A stretch of 64,000 nt of DNA from Nostoc sp. FACHB-973 (GTDB lineage Bacteria; Cyanobacteriota; Cyanobacteriia; Cyanobacteriales; Nostocaceae): contig NZ_JACJSJ010000015.1 of NCBI RefSeq assembly GCF_014698115.1, positions 61,627 to 125,626 on the forward strand, read 5' to 3'. The position numbers were made by a program, and so were the translations under genes. Position 1 is the first letter of the stretch. Every line of letters starts with the position of its first letter. This document shows positions 32,904-40,639 of the stretch, one piece after another. Under the pieces are notes generated by a model that saw only the letters and a list, made by a program, of their open reading frames with translations, did no database searches and was not told where the DNA came from.

Positions 32904-34088
32904 TCAATTTTCCAGCGTATCTTTTGACGCTCCCACTATGAACTTCCGAAAAATCTCTTTAGTGGATTGATGTACTTTAATCGAATGATAACAACCTAAA
33001 ATTCCTGTAGGATGTTCCAGAAATAACTCCTCTCGTGTAATAGATACAGCCTCTGCACGCTGCATTTCTATAGCTTTGACTAAACTTTGATAATCTGGAT
33101 TCCGAAGAGCAAGCTTATCTTTTTTAATGTGCATAGCTGAACTTCTAAAAAGATACTCTAAGTTAAACAAACTAGAGGTTGCATGAGTATCATAATCATA
33201 ACCTCCCCAGCGTTGAGCATCTATGCCAAAACGCAGACACAAATTAGCAGCTATTAATTTCCCGACTTCTGCATTTGGCATTGTCCGAATTGCCAAATCA
33301 AACTCTACGCTATCCGCTCTCCATTCTTCAATCCCAGCAAACCAGTATGTAGATAACAACTTATCTTGTATTTTACGTTTAATACCTAAACCTGTTGCAT
33401 GACCAGCATCATGGTATTGATACTCAATGTGTTGGCGCTGTGAACCTATCGTTTCATCTGCGAGAGAATCTAACAAGAGATTAGCTGTTTCAGGCTCAAA
33501 TATACGGGGAATGTTTCTACGGACAACTTGATGAAATCGTTGTCGATGACGTGCTAAATTGTTAATAACTGGCCCTTCCAAACTACCAGGTATCATCCAT
33601 GATTCTGGCACAATAAAAGCTTCACTATCTTCACTGTAAAAGCGGCTACAAGCAAAAATACATGTAAAGGGAATAATCTCTGTAATTGGTTGTAATAATT
33701 TTCCAAAAACATTTAATACTTGTTCCTCTATGTCTTTAAGTGGTACACAATCTATAGGCATTACCTTGCCCAAAATAGCGCTCAGCTTAATAACTCCGCC
33801 TTCTTCATAAGAAAGCTGATGGGGAGCAATTAAAAGAAAATAGCCATCTGTCCCGATAAACTCTTTTCTAATAAAACCTTCAGATAAAACAGACCAATCT
33901 TCATTTTTTAAAGCATATTTGGTTGCTTGAATCCAAGGTTGAGGAAACATTCTTCCTTCACTAAGTCGGTCGAGCAATAGGATGGTATTATTCAAGTTAT
34001 TCTGCTCTAGACTCCAAATAATTTGATGAGCTATATTTAGTTCTTCATCGCTACTAATTTTAGGCTGAACAAGTGTTAACTGAGGCAT
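32904..34088 (-). CDS. Uncharacterised protein with gluzincin-like HDxGH...EExRAD motif
   Basis: 394 residues with no signal peptide. The central region has 'QYHDAGHATGLG' (His226, Asp227, His230) followed 24 residues later by 'GIEEWRADSVEFDLA' (Glu254, Glu255, Arg257, Asp259). This layout resembles the zinc site of gluzincin peptidases such as dipeptidyl peptidase III (HExxxH or HExxH then EExRAE), but the catalytic Glu of HExxH is Asp here. It may be a metal enzyme with another activity, or a weak hydrolase. I do not know the family by name with confidence (it may be catalogued as DUF6014, unverified). It is the last gene of the minus-strand locus, 125 bp after the PLP enzyme. Confidence 0.75.
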   Translation of the reverse strand: MPQLTLVQPKISSDEELNIAHQIIWSLEQNNLNNTILLLDRLSEGRMFPQPWIQATKYALKNEDWSVLSEGFIRKEFIGTDGYFLLIAPHQLSYEEGGVIKLSAILGKVMPIDCVPLKDIEEQVLNVFGKLLQPITEIIPFTCIFACSRFYSEDSEAFIVPESWMIPGSLEGPVINNLARHRQRFHQVVRRNIPRIFEPETANLLLDSLADETIGSQRQHIEYQYHDAGHATGLGIKRKIQDKLLSTYWFAGIEEWRADSVEFDLAIRTMPNAEVGKLIAANLCLRFGIDAQRWGGYDYDTHATSSLFNLEYLFRSSAMHIKKDKLALRNPDYQSLVKAIEMQRAEAVSITREELFLEHPTGILGCYHSIKVHQSTKEIFRKFIVGASKDTLEN

Positions 34089-34213
34089 TTTTTCTCCTAA
34101 TTGTATTCACTAATATTTTTTTAGATATTTGAGCTACCACAGGTTATCACTTTCGATTAAATCTACTTTCAAATTGCATTGATAACCTGTTCCTTTGGCT
34201 AACTAATACTTCA

Positions 34214-35497
34214 TTATCTGCACACTAAACTTGGGAATGATTTAGCACTACTAATTTCATTCAATTGTTCTAGTAAAAACTCAATTTCTTCAGACGTATT
34301 ATAGTGAACCAGCCCAATACGTAATAGACCTCCAGTTGTCTCAATACCTAAACGTTCAGTTAAGTTGATGGCGTAATGATTACCATCCCAAGTGGAGATA
34401 CCACGCTCAGATAATATTTGGGCTAATTCACTTGGACTGTAACCCTCTAAACGAATTCCAATTGTTGGGGTACGCCAATCAAAATTCTCTAAAGCACGGA
34501 TACCATAGAAGGTTAAATTAGGAATTTTCAGTAATCCAGTGACTAGTTGCTCACAAAGCTCTCTTTCATAACTACAGATTGCTTTCATTGCTATTAGTAT
34601 CTGTTTGCGATAACCTAAAGCATTGGGAGCAATTTTACGACCAAGTTCAGCAATATAATTAACAGCTGCTATTGTGCCAGCCATTGCTTCATGATTTTGT
34701 GTACCAGTTTCCCAACAATCAGGAATATTGTCTGAAGCAGGTCGAACTTTATAAGGACGGAAACGACCAAGATGTTTGCGTTTACCGTAAAGAACGCCTA
34801 TATGCGGGCCAAAAAATTTGTATGGTGAACAAACTAAAAAGTCACAGTTAATCGCCTGGACATCAATAGGTCCATGAGGAGCATAATGCACAGCATCAAC
34901 AAACACTAATGCACCAACATTATGAGCTAGTCGCGCTATTTCAGCTACATCATTTATAGTTCCCACAGCATTAGAAGCATAGCCTACCGCAACTAGTCGG
35001 GTATTTTTATTAATTTGTTTTACCAGGCTAGTCATATCGAGTGTGCAATCTTCAACATTGATATCTACAACACGTACAACAACACCACGTTCTTCTAAGG
35101 CTAACCAAGGTGCAAAATTAGCATCGTGGTCTAGTTTTGTGACAATAATTTCGTCTCCTGGATTTAACTGACGACCAATTGCCCGACTGAGGGCAAATGT
35201 TAGGGAAGTCATATTAGAACCAAATACAATCTCATCTTTGTCACATCCCAGAAACTGAGCCATAGCAGTGCGAGCTGCAACTATTGTTTCGTCGGTTTGT
35301 ATACTTCTACCAAAAGCACCATGAGTATTAGCATTTGCATATATCAAATAGTTGCTAATTGCATCAACAACCTGTTGAGGTGTCTGTGTTCCACCAGGAC
35401 CATCAAAGAAAATATTTGGTCGTCCTTTGGTTTGTTGTACAAGTGCGGGAAATTGGGCACGTGCCCAAGTAACATCGAAAGATTGCATAGATATCAC
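34214..35497 (-). CDS. Cysteine-desulfurase-like PLP enzyme (class V aminotransferase fold)
   Basis: 427 residues. It has the class V pattern: 'FFDGPGGTQTPQQVVDAI' at the start, 'VFGSNMTSLTFALSRAI', 'TKLDHDANFAPW', 'VDAVHYAPHGPIDV' with the PLP-binding Asp/His, and 'CSPYKFFGPHIGVLYGK' with the Schiff-base Lys. The C-terminus has the usual 'RIGLVHYNTSEEIEFLL'. It belongs to the 'cysteine desulfurase-like' branch rather than to IscS/NifS. I see no clear catalytic Cys loop, so it could be an aminotransferase, lyase or decarboxylase acting on a special amino acid. The start is the first Met; a second (MQSF) is three codons in. It sits 603 bp downstream of the diiron oxidase gene on the same strand. 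Confidence 0.85.
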   Translation of the reverse strand: MISMQSFDVTWARAQFPALVQQTKGRPNIFFDGPGGTQTPQQVVDAISNYLIYANANTHGAFGRSIQTDETIVAARTAMAQFLGCDKDEIVFGSNMTSLTFALSRAIGRQLNPGDEIIVTKLDHDANFAPWLALEERGVVVRVVDINVEDCTLDMTSLVKQINKNTRLVAVGYASNAVGTINDVAEIARLAHNVGALVFVDAVHYAPHGPIDVQAINCDFLVCSPYKFFGPHIGVLYGKRKHLGRFRPYKVRPASDNIPDCWETGTQNHEAMAGTIAAVNYIAELGRKIAPNALGYRKQILIAMKAICSYERELCEQLVTGLLKIPNLTFYGIRALENFDWRTPTIGIRLEGYSPSELAQILSERGISTWDGNHYAINLTERLGIETTGGLLRIGLVHYNTSEEIEFLLEQLNEISSAKSFPSLVCR

Positions 35498-36100
35498 ACT
35501 ATTAAAGATTGTTGAATTTAGAAGATATTTACAGCAATTAATTCCAGTTAATTAGGTTTATCAATACATTTTTTTGAGTTGAATTGACTACACTAAAAAG
35601 ACTTCGTTAATAGCTTGTATATAGTTATCAGCGTTAATTAGAAATTTATGCAAACTAACAAATATGTTTTATTTTTCAAAATTTTATTATTAAAAATGTT
35701 AAAAATGACAAAATAATCTGTTATTTACATATCTGTAAAATTTATGTAAACAACAGATTTATTATTTAAAATAAATTTTCTTATAGCCTTTCCTGACCTA
35801 ATAAGGTATACCTGTAGGGGCACGGCACTGTTCCCTACGCCTCGTGATATCATGTTGTACCGCATCTGAATGGGAACCCCGCTATAACTCTACTTTCAAA
35901 TAGATATAGCAGTCCTAAATAATTCGTGAGAAATTGAGATAGTCGGTTTGTAGTCAGCGATTCATAGCTGATTCAGAATTATCAGGATTAAAATACTGAC
36001 TATAAACTTTAATTTACAAGATATTTAAAATTTATGAAGTACATAACTTCACTCTCAAAGCCAAGTATAAAGCTTGTGTTAGTGCTGAATTTTGCTGTAT
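35498..36100. other. Intergenic region between the oxidase and PLP-enzyme genes
   Basis: No gene is seen. It is very AT-rich, with an imperfect inverted repeat (35711-35767) and a GC-rich repeat-like stretch around 35812-35880 (ctgtaggggcacgg and gaaccccgc). It suggests that the PLP gene has its own promoter. Confidence 0.55.
35711..35767. repeat. Imperfect AT-rich inverted repeat
   Basis: Blocks aaataa, tctgtt and ttaca (35711-35729) are mirrored by tgtaa, aacaga and ttattt (35745-35767). It lies about 215-270 bp before the PLP-enzyme start and might bind a dimeric regulator or form a hairpin. Confidence 0.4.
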
Positions 36101-37207
36101 TTACACCTGGCTACTTACCTCAATAATATCAAGGTGTTCAGATGTAGGACCTGATAAGACTTGCCCTGTAGCAATATCAAATTTAGAAAAGTGCAGAGGA
36201 CAAATAATAGTCCCGCTATTTTCATTGATAGAACCACAATACATTCTGCCTTCTCTGTGAGGACATTTTTTAGGAAGTAGATATTTTTTCTCTTTTAGGC
36301 CAATGGGGAAATATTCAGAATAATTATCTACATTAACAGAAAGAAATTCCGAAGTTGAACTCTGATTTTTATTCTTACTTTCTGTAGTCTCAACAATTTC
36401 TGTTTTTGCTTTTTTAAGAGCTGCATCAAAAGCTTGTGCAATAATTAAACTTGCTATTTGAATACCTGTCCATACCTTTGTATAGTCAAGACCAACAGCA
36501 GACTCGACTTCCCATAATGTACGTAACATATCCTTAGCATGAAAATTATCAATGTGAATGTGTTCAGTATAGTATTTACTATTCACAATATTCAGTCTTT
36601 CACACGCATCTGCAAAGCTTTTAAAGGTAAAAGGAATCATACTTTCTAAGTATGCTAAAGCTCCTAAAAAATATTCAACATAGGGTGCCCTCATTGTCAA
36701 CCAGTAGAATATATTTAAAAAAGCGTAGCTTTCAGGATTGAGAATATCTAAATAATTTTCAATACTGGTAGGCATTTCTAATTCGCATAGTAGTTTATGG
36801 TAGAGGTGAGAATGTGAATATTCATAGTTACCACAACCAAATTCATCAATTAATACCCTGAGCATAGGCATTTGGGCTGTTAATGGAAGCCTACTAATGA
36901 TGGATAAAAATGATTGGGCTTCAGTTAAGCCATCAATAGCAAATTCTTGAACAATTACCTGAAACTCCTTGAGACTTATCTGAGTTGATATGTAATCGTA
37001 ATCATCTGGGGATGCGTTACGTTCTTCCAAAAGCAAATTATTGAATGCTTCTTTAAACTCTGCTCTTGATTTAATAACTTTTGTTTTGCTTTGAATAGAA
37101 TCAAAAACTTCATCTATCCATGAATTTTCAATTTCCAACAGCTTCTTATAAGCATCTGCATCTAAAATGCTGCGGTTATATAAAAATAATTCTTTACCAT
37201 TCTTCAT
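36101..37207 (-). CDS. Heme-oxygenase-like diiron oxidase fused to a C-terminal Rieske domain
   Basis: 368 residues with two domains. Residues about 1-265 are a helical 'iron-containing redox enzyme' (HDO superfamily) with candidate metal ligands Glu122 and His132 ('DEFGCGNYEYSH'), Glu188 ('AYLES') and His216, Asp220, His223 ('EHIHIDNFH'). The H-x3-D-x2-H spacing equals that of the known diiron enzymes such as CADD. After a Ser/Lys-rich linker (about 266-290), residues about 291-368 form a Rieske domain with Cys315/His317 (CPH) and Cys336/His339 (CPLH), a complete [2Fe-2S] set. HDO enzymes do N-oxygenation, C-C cleavage or desaturation of amino-acid-like substrates using an outside electron donor; here the donor seems to be built in (inference). 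It is 39 bp downstream of the PIN-like gene and follows the PRMT-like gene. Confidence 0.88.
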   Translation of the reverse strand: MKNGKELFLYNRSILDADAYKKLLEIENSWIDEVFDSIQSKTKVIKSRAEFKEAFNNLLLEERNASPDDYDYISTQISLKEFQVIVQEFAIDGLTEAQSFLSIISRLPLTAQMPMLRVLIDEFGCGNYEYSHSHLYHKLLCELEMPTSIENYLDILNPESYAFLNIFYWLTMRAPYVEYFLGALAYLESMIPFTFKSFADACERLNIVNSKYYTEHIHIDNFHAKDMLRTLWEVESAVGLDYTKVWTGIQIASLIIAQAFDAALKKAKTEIVETTESKNKNQSSTSEFLSVNVDNYSEYFPIGLKEKKYLLPKKCPHREGRMYCGSINENSGTIICPLHFSKFDIATGQVLSGPTSEHLDIIEVSSQV

Positions 37208-37246
37208 GTTACATTTCCTTAATATTTAAATAGGAGATATGTTTCA

Positions 37247-37774
37247 CTAACTGTCAGAATTGTTGTAGTAATCGCTAGTAAGTTCAATGTCTGGTATTTT
37301 TAATTGCAAAGATATTTGGTACAATTTTTCTAATGATTCAGGAAAACTCTTTTCTTGAGAAATAGGGGGATTAAAAACTGGTAATTTACCACTATCGATA
37401 AGCTTTTTGTTCACCGTATAGACGATTTTTTTACGGTTTTTTGCAAATCCAATTAATAACCTATCATACATAGGTAAAGCTTGTAACTCTGAGTCAGTTA
37501 GGGCTATTTTAATATCGTTTTCTTCATAGGGAAGCCTTTTGATATTCATAATTGTATGTAGTGTATCCATGAAGGGGTAGTAAGCGTCTTGTAATTCTCG
37601 TGGATACAGCCAAATAATATTGTCGCAGCCTCCAACATGTTCTAAGCTCATGCTTATTGTTGTCTGTAAACGCTCTACAAAATAATTTTTACATACAATT
37701 CTAGTTTCTTCATTAACACTATGCATTCCTAAAAACAACGATGAATCAATTAATTCTGGTTGAAAGATATTCAC
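37247..37774 (-). CDS. Small PIN-like protein of unknown function
   Basis: 175 residues without signal or membrane segments. The N-terminus 'ELIDSSLFLGMHS' has an early Asp as in PIN domains, the middle has 'CDNIIWLYPRELQDAYYPFMD', and 'MYDRLLIGFAKNRKKIVYTVNKKL' could be the PIN strand-helix with acidic residue. The resemblance is structural and by eye; I recall a similar family, perhaps DUF6190, but did not verify it. It is between the methyltransferase (111 bp upstream) and the diiron oxidase (39 bp downstream), so it is probably a partner or accessory protein of that pathway. Confidence 0.7.
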   Translation of the reverse strand: MNIFQPELIDSSLFLGMHSVNEETRIVCKNYFVERLQTTISMSLEHVGGCDNIIWLYPRELQDAYYPFMDTLHTIMNIKRLPYEENDIKIALTDSELQALPMYDRLLIGFAKNRKKIVYTVNKKLIDSGKLPVFNPPISQEKSFPESLEKLYQISLQLKIPDIELTSDYYNNSDS

Positions 37775-37885
37775 AAATCATTTCCTTTGTTAATTAAAAT
37801 CTAAAATAAATTGTTTAATAGATAACAACAACAGTTATCTATTAAAGCTTAATTTAATTTGAGCGATCGCTAAATTTTTTCACCT

Positions 37886-38929
37886 TTAACTTTCCATGCT
37901 TTGATAAAAAGCATTGATGATTTTACCATGACGTTTAATAGTTCCGTTCCACTTATAACATTGGCGAAACAGGGAATCTCTCTGTTGAGGATAAGAACGC
38001 CTAAAAACTAGATAAATTTCATCTCCATGCTTCACTTCCACTGGAGTTTGTACAGGTAAATAGCAGTGTTTCCAACTGTCTGATGTGGTATGAGACGCAA
38101 TATCAGAACCTGATATATCTAAAATAACTGAGTCCGAAAGGCGAGCAGCGAAGCTTCCTTTGAATCCTGTAAAAATACCATCTACTTCTACAGTAAAATT
38201 CAGAGTAGTTTCATAAACAGCTTGATCGTTTCCATCCATTTTAAATTCTTTGGCTACCTGAGGAGTACTCAAGTAACTTGTATCTGGAATAATGACATCG
38301 TAATAAGTATCAAACGGACTTTTAGTTGCTAATCTTTGCAATAGTTTTTCTATGCTATAGTTTGCATTTATTCTTTTGACTTTTTGAGATTGAACTTGCT
38401 GATGAGCTTTGGGTGAATTAATTGGTACTAACTGACTGCACACTCTAGACGGCAACATGATTCCTGATTTTTTCAGAAAACGGTTATATGCATCTGTCAA
38501 AATTGGGATAAAATCTTCGTTGTCTGCGATATTTCCCATAATTTCTGAAATAATCAAATCAACTCGTGTTGGCAAGTTTATGTCATAGGACATACCATGA
38601 AAAATATCAAATTTTCCAGAAAAACCATTTTGTTCAAAATTTTGGCTGGCGATGGCAAGTATGTCTTTATTAACATCAATGGCATACAAATGTTTTGCAC
38701 CTGCTTGCAAAGCCCACAATCCTAAAATTCCTGTTCCAGTACCAAGGTCTAAAACTACCATTCCCGGCTTGACTACTTCTTTGATGGCATTTTTATAAGC
38801 TACCATTCTGATGCGATCGCCAAGCATTAATTCATGAAAATCAATATCCCATTCTAATATGCTTTCTGAAAAAGGTAACCAGACTTCTTCTGATTGATAA
38901 TTGCTAAGTAAAGAAGTATTGAGTGTCAT
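37886..38929 (-). CDS. PRMT-like SAM-dependent methyltransferase
   Basis: 347 residues with the PRMT layout. The pre-motif 'HELMLGDRIRMVAYKNAI' (32-49) matches the 'HxxMLxDxxRTxxYxxAI' of arginine methyltransferases. Motif I is 'VVLDLGTGTGILGLWAL' (58-74). The double-E loop 'SEIMGNIADNED' keeps both glutamates (129 and 138, nine apart), which hold the guanidinium in PRMTs. The THW loop is altered ('TSDSWKHC'). After it comes a beta-barrel-like half. The kept double-E suggests that the acceptor is an arginine or another guanidino compound, free or in a protein (inference). It appears to start the minus-strand locus, which also has a diiron oxidase; this recalls SznE/SznF in streptozotocin formation, where arginine is first N-methylated and then N-oxidised. 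Confidence 0.85.
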   Translation of the reverse strand: MTLNTSLLSNYQSEEVWLPFSESILEWDIDFHELMLGDRIRMVAYKNAIKEVVKPGMVVLDLGTGTGILGLWALQAGAKHLYAIDVNKDILAIASQNFEQNGFSGKFDIFHGMSYDINLPTRVDLIISEIMGNIADNEDFIPILTDAYNRFLKKSGIMLPSRVCSQLVPINSPKAHQQVQSQKVKRINANYSIEKLLQRLATKSPFDTYYDVIIPDTSYLSTPQVAKEFKMDGNDQAVYETTLNFTVEVDGIFTGFKGSFAARLSDSVILDISGSDIASHTTSDSWKHCYLPVQTPVEVKHGDEIYLVFRRSYPQQRDSLFRQCYKWNGTIKRHGKIINAFYQSMES

Positions 38930-39243
38930 CGATAATACTCTTAAAATTTACAAAGTGTGAGGTCTTTAATCTAAAAAACGAAGTAACCTAATATACTGAA
39001 TCAACTAAAGCAATGCATTCTGTAAAATTATCAGATTTAATTAGAGCATTTATGCAAAGCCGTCAATTATTTTTGGTTATTAGATCTTCACTAAATAGAT
39101 GTGTAATAATGCTGAAAGGTATATTAATAAAATTAAATTTTCGCAGCTTTGATTGTCCAGATTAGCGAACTATCGACAATTTAAGGTGCGTTAGCCTATG
39201 GCATAACACACCCTACACCCACAAATGAAGAAAAATTCTACAA
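38930..39243. other. Intergenic region upstream of the PRMT-like gene
   Basis: No gene is seen; AT-rich. It contains a decayed copy of the ggtgcgttagc...aacacacc palindrome (39183-39217) next to the end of the GST gene, and must hold the promoter of the minus-strand locus. Confidence 0.55.
39183..39217. repeat. ggtgcgttagc palindrome, decayed copy
   Basis: Reads aggtgcgttagcctatggc then ataacacaccctac. Same family as 3354-3424. Confidence 0.55.
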
Positions 39244-39915
39244 TTACGCTGCTTGAATAACTTGGCAAAGGTAAGAATCTCTCTTTAACAAGAACTCATG
39301 TAAAAGCTGAGGATAGTTTGGTAACACTGCATTCATAACAGACGGGTGTTTTAGTAAGTTATTTTGCCAAATCCTAACTTTAGGAGTTTGGGAAAAGAAG
39401 TCCCAGTCTTTGTATTGCTCGAATACCGCGAAATATCTGAAAATCGGCCCGTAAACTGCATCAACCAATGAAAAGTTATCACCACCGAAAAAAGACCCTT
39501 CCTGTAATTGTCCTTCTAAGGTTTGAAACTTCTGAATTAGTTCTTGGGTTTTGGCTTCAAACAAACTTTTTTCTTTTGCACTATAGAAACCTGCAATACT
39601 ATTAAGAATGCTAGAACCAAATTCTATCCAAGAACGATATTTTGCTTTTGTCAGCGGATTGTCAGGATAAAGAGAGCCAGGGGTAATTTCATCAAGATAG
39701 TCACAAATAACGGCTGACTCGAACAAGACTTCATTATCAACTAGCAAAGCAGGAACTTTGCCTAAAGGCGAAATTTCCAAAAACCAAGGTGGTCTGTTTG
39801 CAAGGTCGATGTATTCCCTTTCATGAGGAATGTTTTTTTCCAGCATCACAATTACCGCCCGTTGAACATAGGGACAAAGTTCGTGGCTGATTAACTTGAA
39901 TTTTGGGATTTGCAT
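39244..39915 (-). CDS. Glutathione S-transferase-like protein
   Basis: 223 residues. The N-terminal thioredoxin-fold half has 'SHELCPYVQRAVIVML', with Cys at the active position as in omega/lambda-type GSTs, the cis-Pro motif 'GKVPALLVDN', and 'LFESAVICDYLDE', the Glu-Ser pair that holds glutathione. The C-terminal half is helical with 'FSLVDAVYGPIFRYF'. Such enzymes reduce or transfer glutathione, often in dehalogenation or stress. It is 314 bp upstream of the PRMT-like gene on the same strand, so it may have its own promoter; membership in that locus is open. Confidence 0.85.
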   Translation of the reverse strand: MQIPKFKLISHELCPYVQRAVIVMLEKNIPHEREYIDLANRPPWFLEISPLGKVPALLVDNEVLFESAVICDYLDEITPGSLYPDNPLTKAKYRSWIEFGSSILNSIAGFYSAKEKSLFEAKTQELIQKFQTLEGQLQEGSFFGGDNFSLVDAVYGPIFRYFAVFEQYKDWDFFSQTPKVRIWQNNLLKHPSVMNAVLPNYPQLLHEFLLKRDSYLCQVIQAA

Positions 39916-40012
39916 TGCTCAAAACTATTGTTCAATAACTCGAACGGAAACGATACCCGGACTTTAAGACTTTAATCTAGGCGCTAAGGCTGAGTTAGCA
40001 TTTTTTATAAGA

Positions 40013-40245
40013 AGAATTCAGAACTCAGGAGTCAGAATTCAGTATGAATTCTGTACGAGTGGGTGATAGCGCAGCGTTAGCGAGTCATCGAGCGTCGCGT
40101 CTGAATATTGGTTAAAACCTCGCCCCTGGTGGGCGAAATTAGGATGAAATTTTTTTCACTCATTTAAAACTCTATCCCTTCCCTACGGGACGCTCCGCGA
40201 ACATGGGTAGAGTATTCTGAATTCTGAATTCTGAATTCTGACTCC
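40013..40245. repeat. MITE-like element with gaattctga inverted ends
   Basis: The left arm ggagtcagaattcag (40028-40042) is the exact reverse complement of 40231-40245, and both ends continue as repeats of gaattct/agaattc. The inside has 'gtgggtgatagcgcagcg' and 'cgagcgtcgcgtctg' segments but no reading frame. About 230 bp long, non-coding, with terminal inverted repeats. Confidence 0.65.
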
Positions 40246-40394
40246 TTTTTATATAGCTCAGTTGGCAATTATGCGATGATGCTTGAGGTTAAACCCTCGT
40301 TGAATACATCAGGCGAATCGATACTTTTTATGCAGTAGTCTATAAAATTTTTTTAGCGATCGCTAAAACTATACCAGAACAACAGCGAACATGG

Positions 40395-40422
40395 GTAGAG
40401 GCGTACATCTGTACGCCCCTAC
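40395..40422. repeat. gtagaggcgtac palindrome
   Basis: Arms gtagaggcgtac (40395-40406) and gtacgcccctac (40411-40422) with one mismatch, loop atct. Relative of the gtaggggcgca family. Confidence 0.6.
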
Positions 40423-40639
40423 AGGGGATTCATGTGTTGTATGGGATTAACAAAATGATTAATAGCTACATGCACTTTACGTTGATTTACTAAGTAATGC
40501 TTTAGAAGCCCAAATGTCAACACTCATCAGAATGAATTACTAATCTATCTAGGGAAAGTTTTAAGAAATTATTAAAAACAACTATGGTATTGTCGGGTAA
40601 TAAATTCTTTGTTACTCAATAGCGGTACTAGTAACGAAA

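Larger units (their letters stand above)
39916..40639. other. Repeat-rich intergenic region before tamB
   Basis: No gene is seen. It holds a MITE-like element (40013-40245) and a palindrome of the taggggcg family (40395-40422). The divergent genes on both sides need promoters here. A tRNA-like stretch at 40253-40303 was judged not real. Confidence 0.6.

Noticed and set aside
40253..40303. tRNA-like stretch (tagctcagttgg followed by gaggttaaaccctc)
   Set aside because: The D-arm and T-arm look-alikes are only about 20 bases apart, too close for an anticodon arm, and no acceptor stem or CCA end pairs. Chance or a relic.
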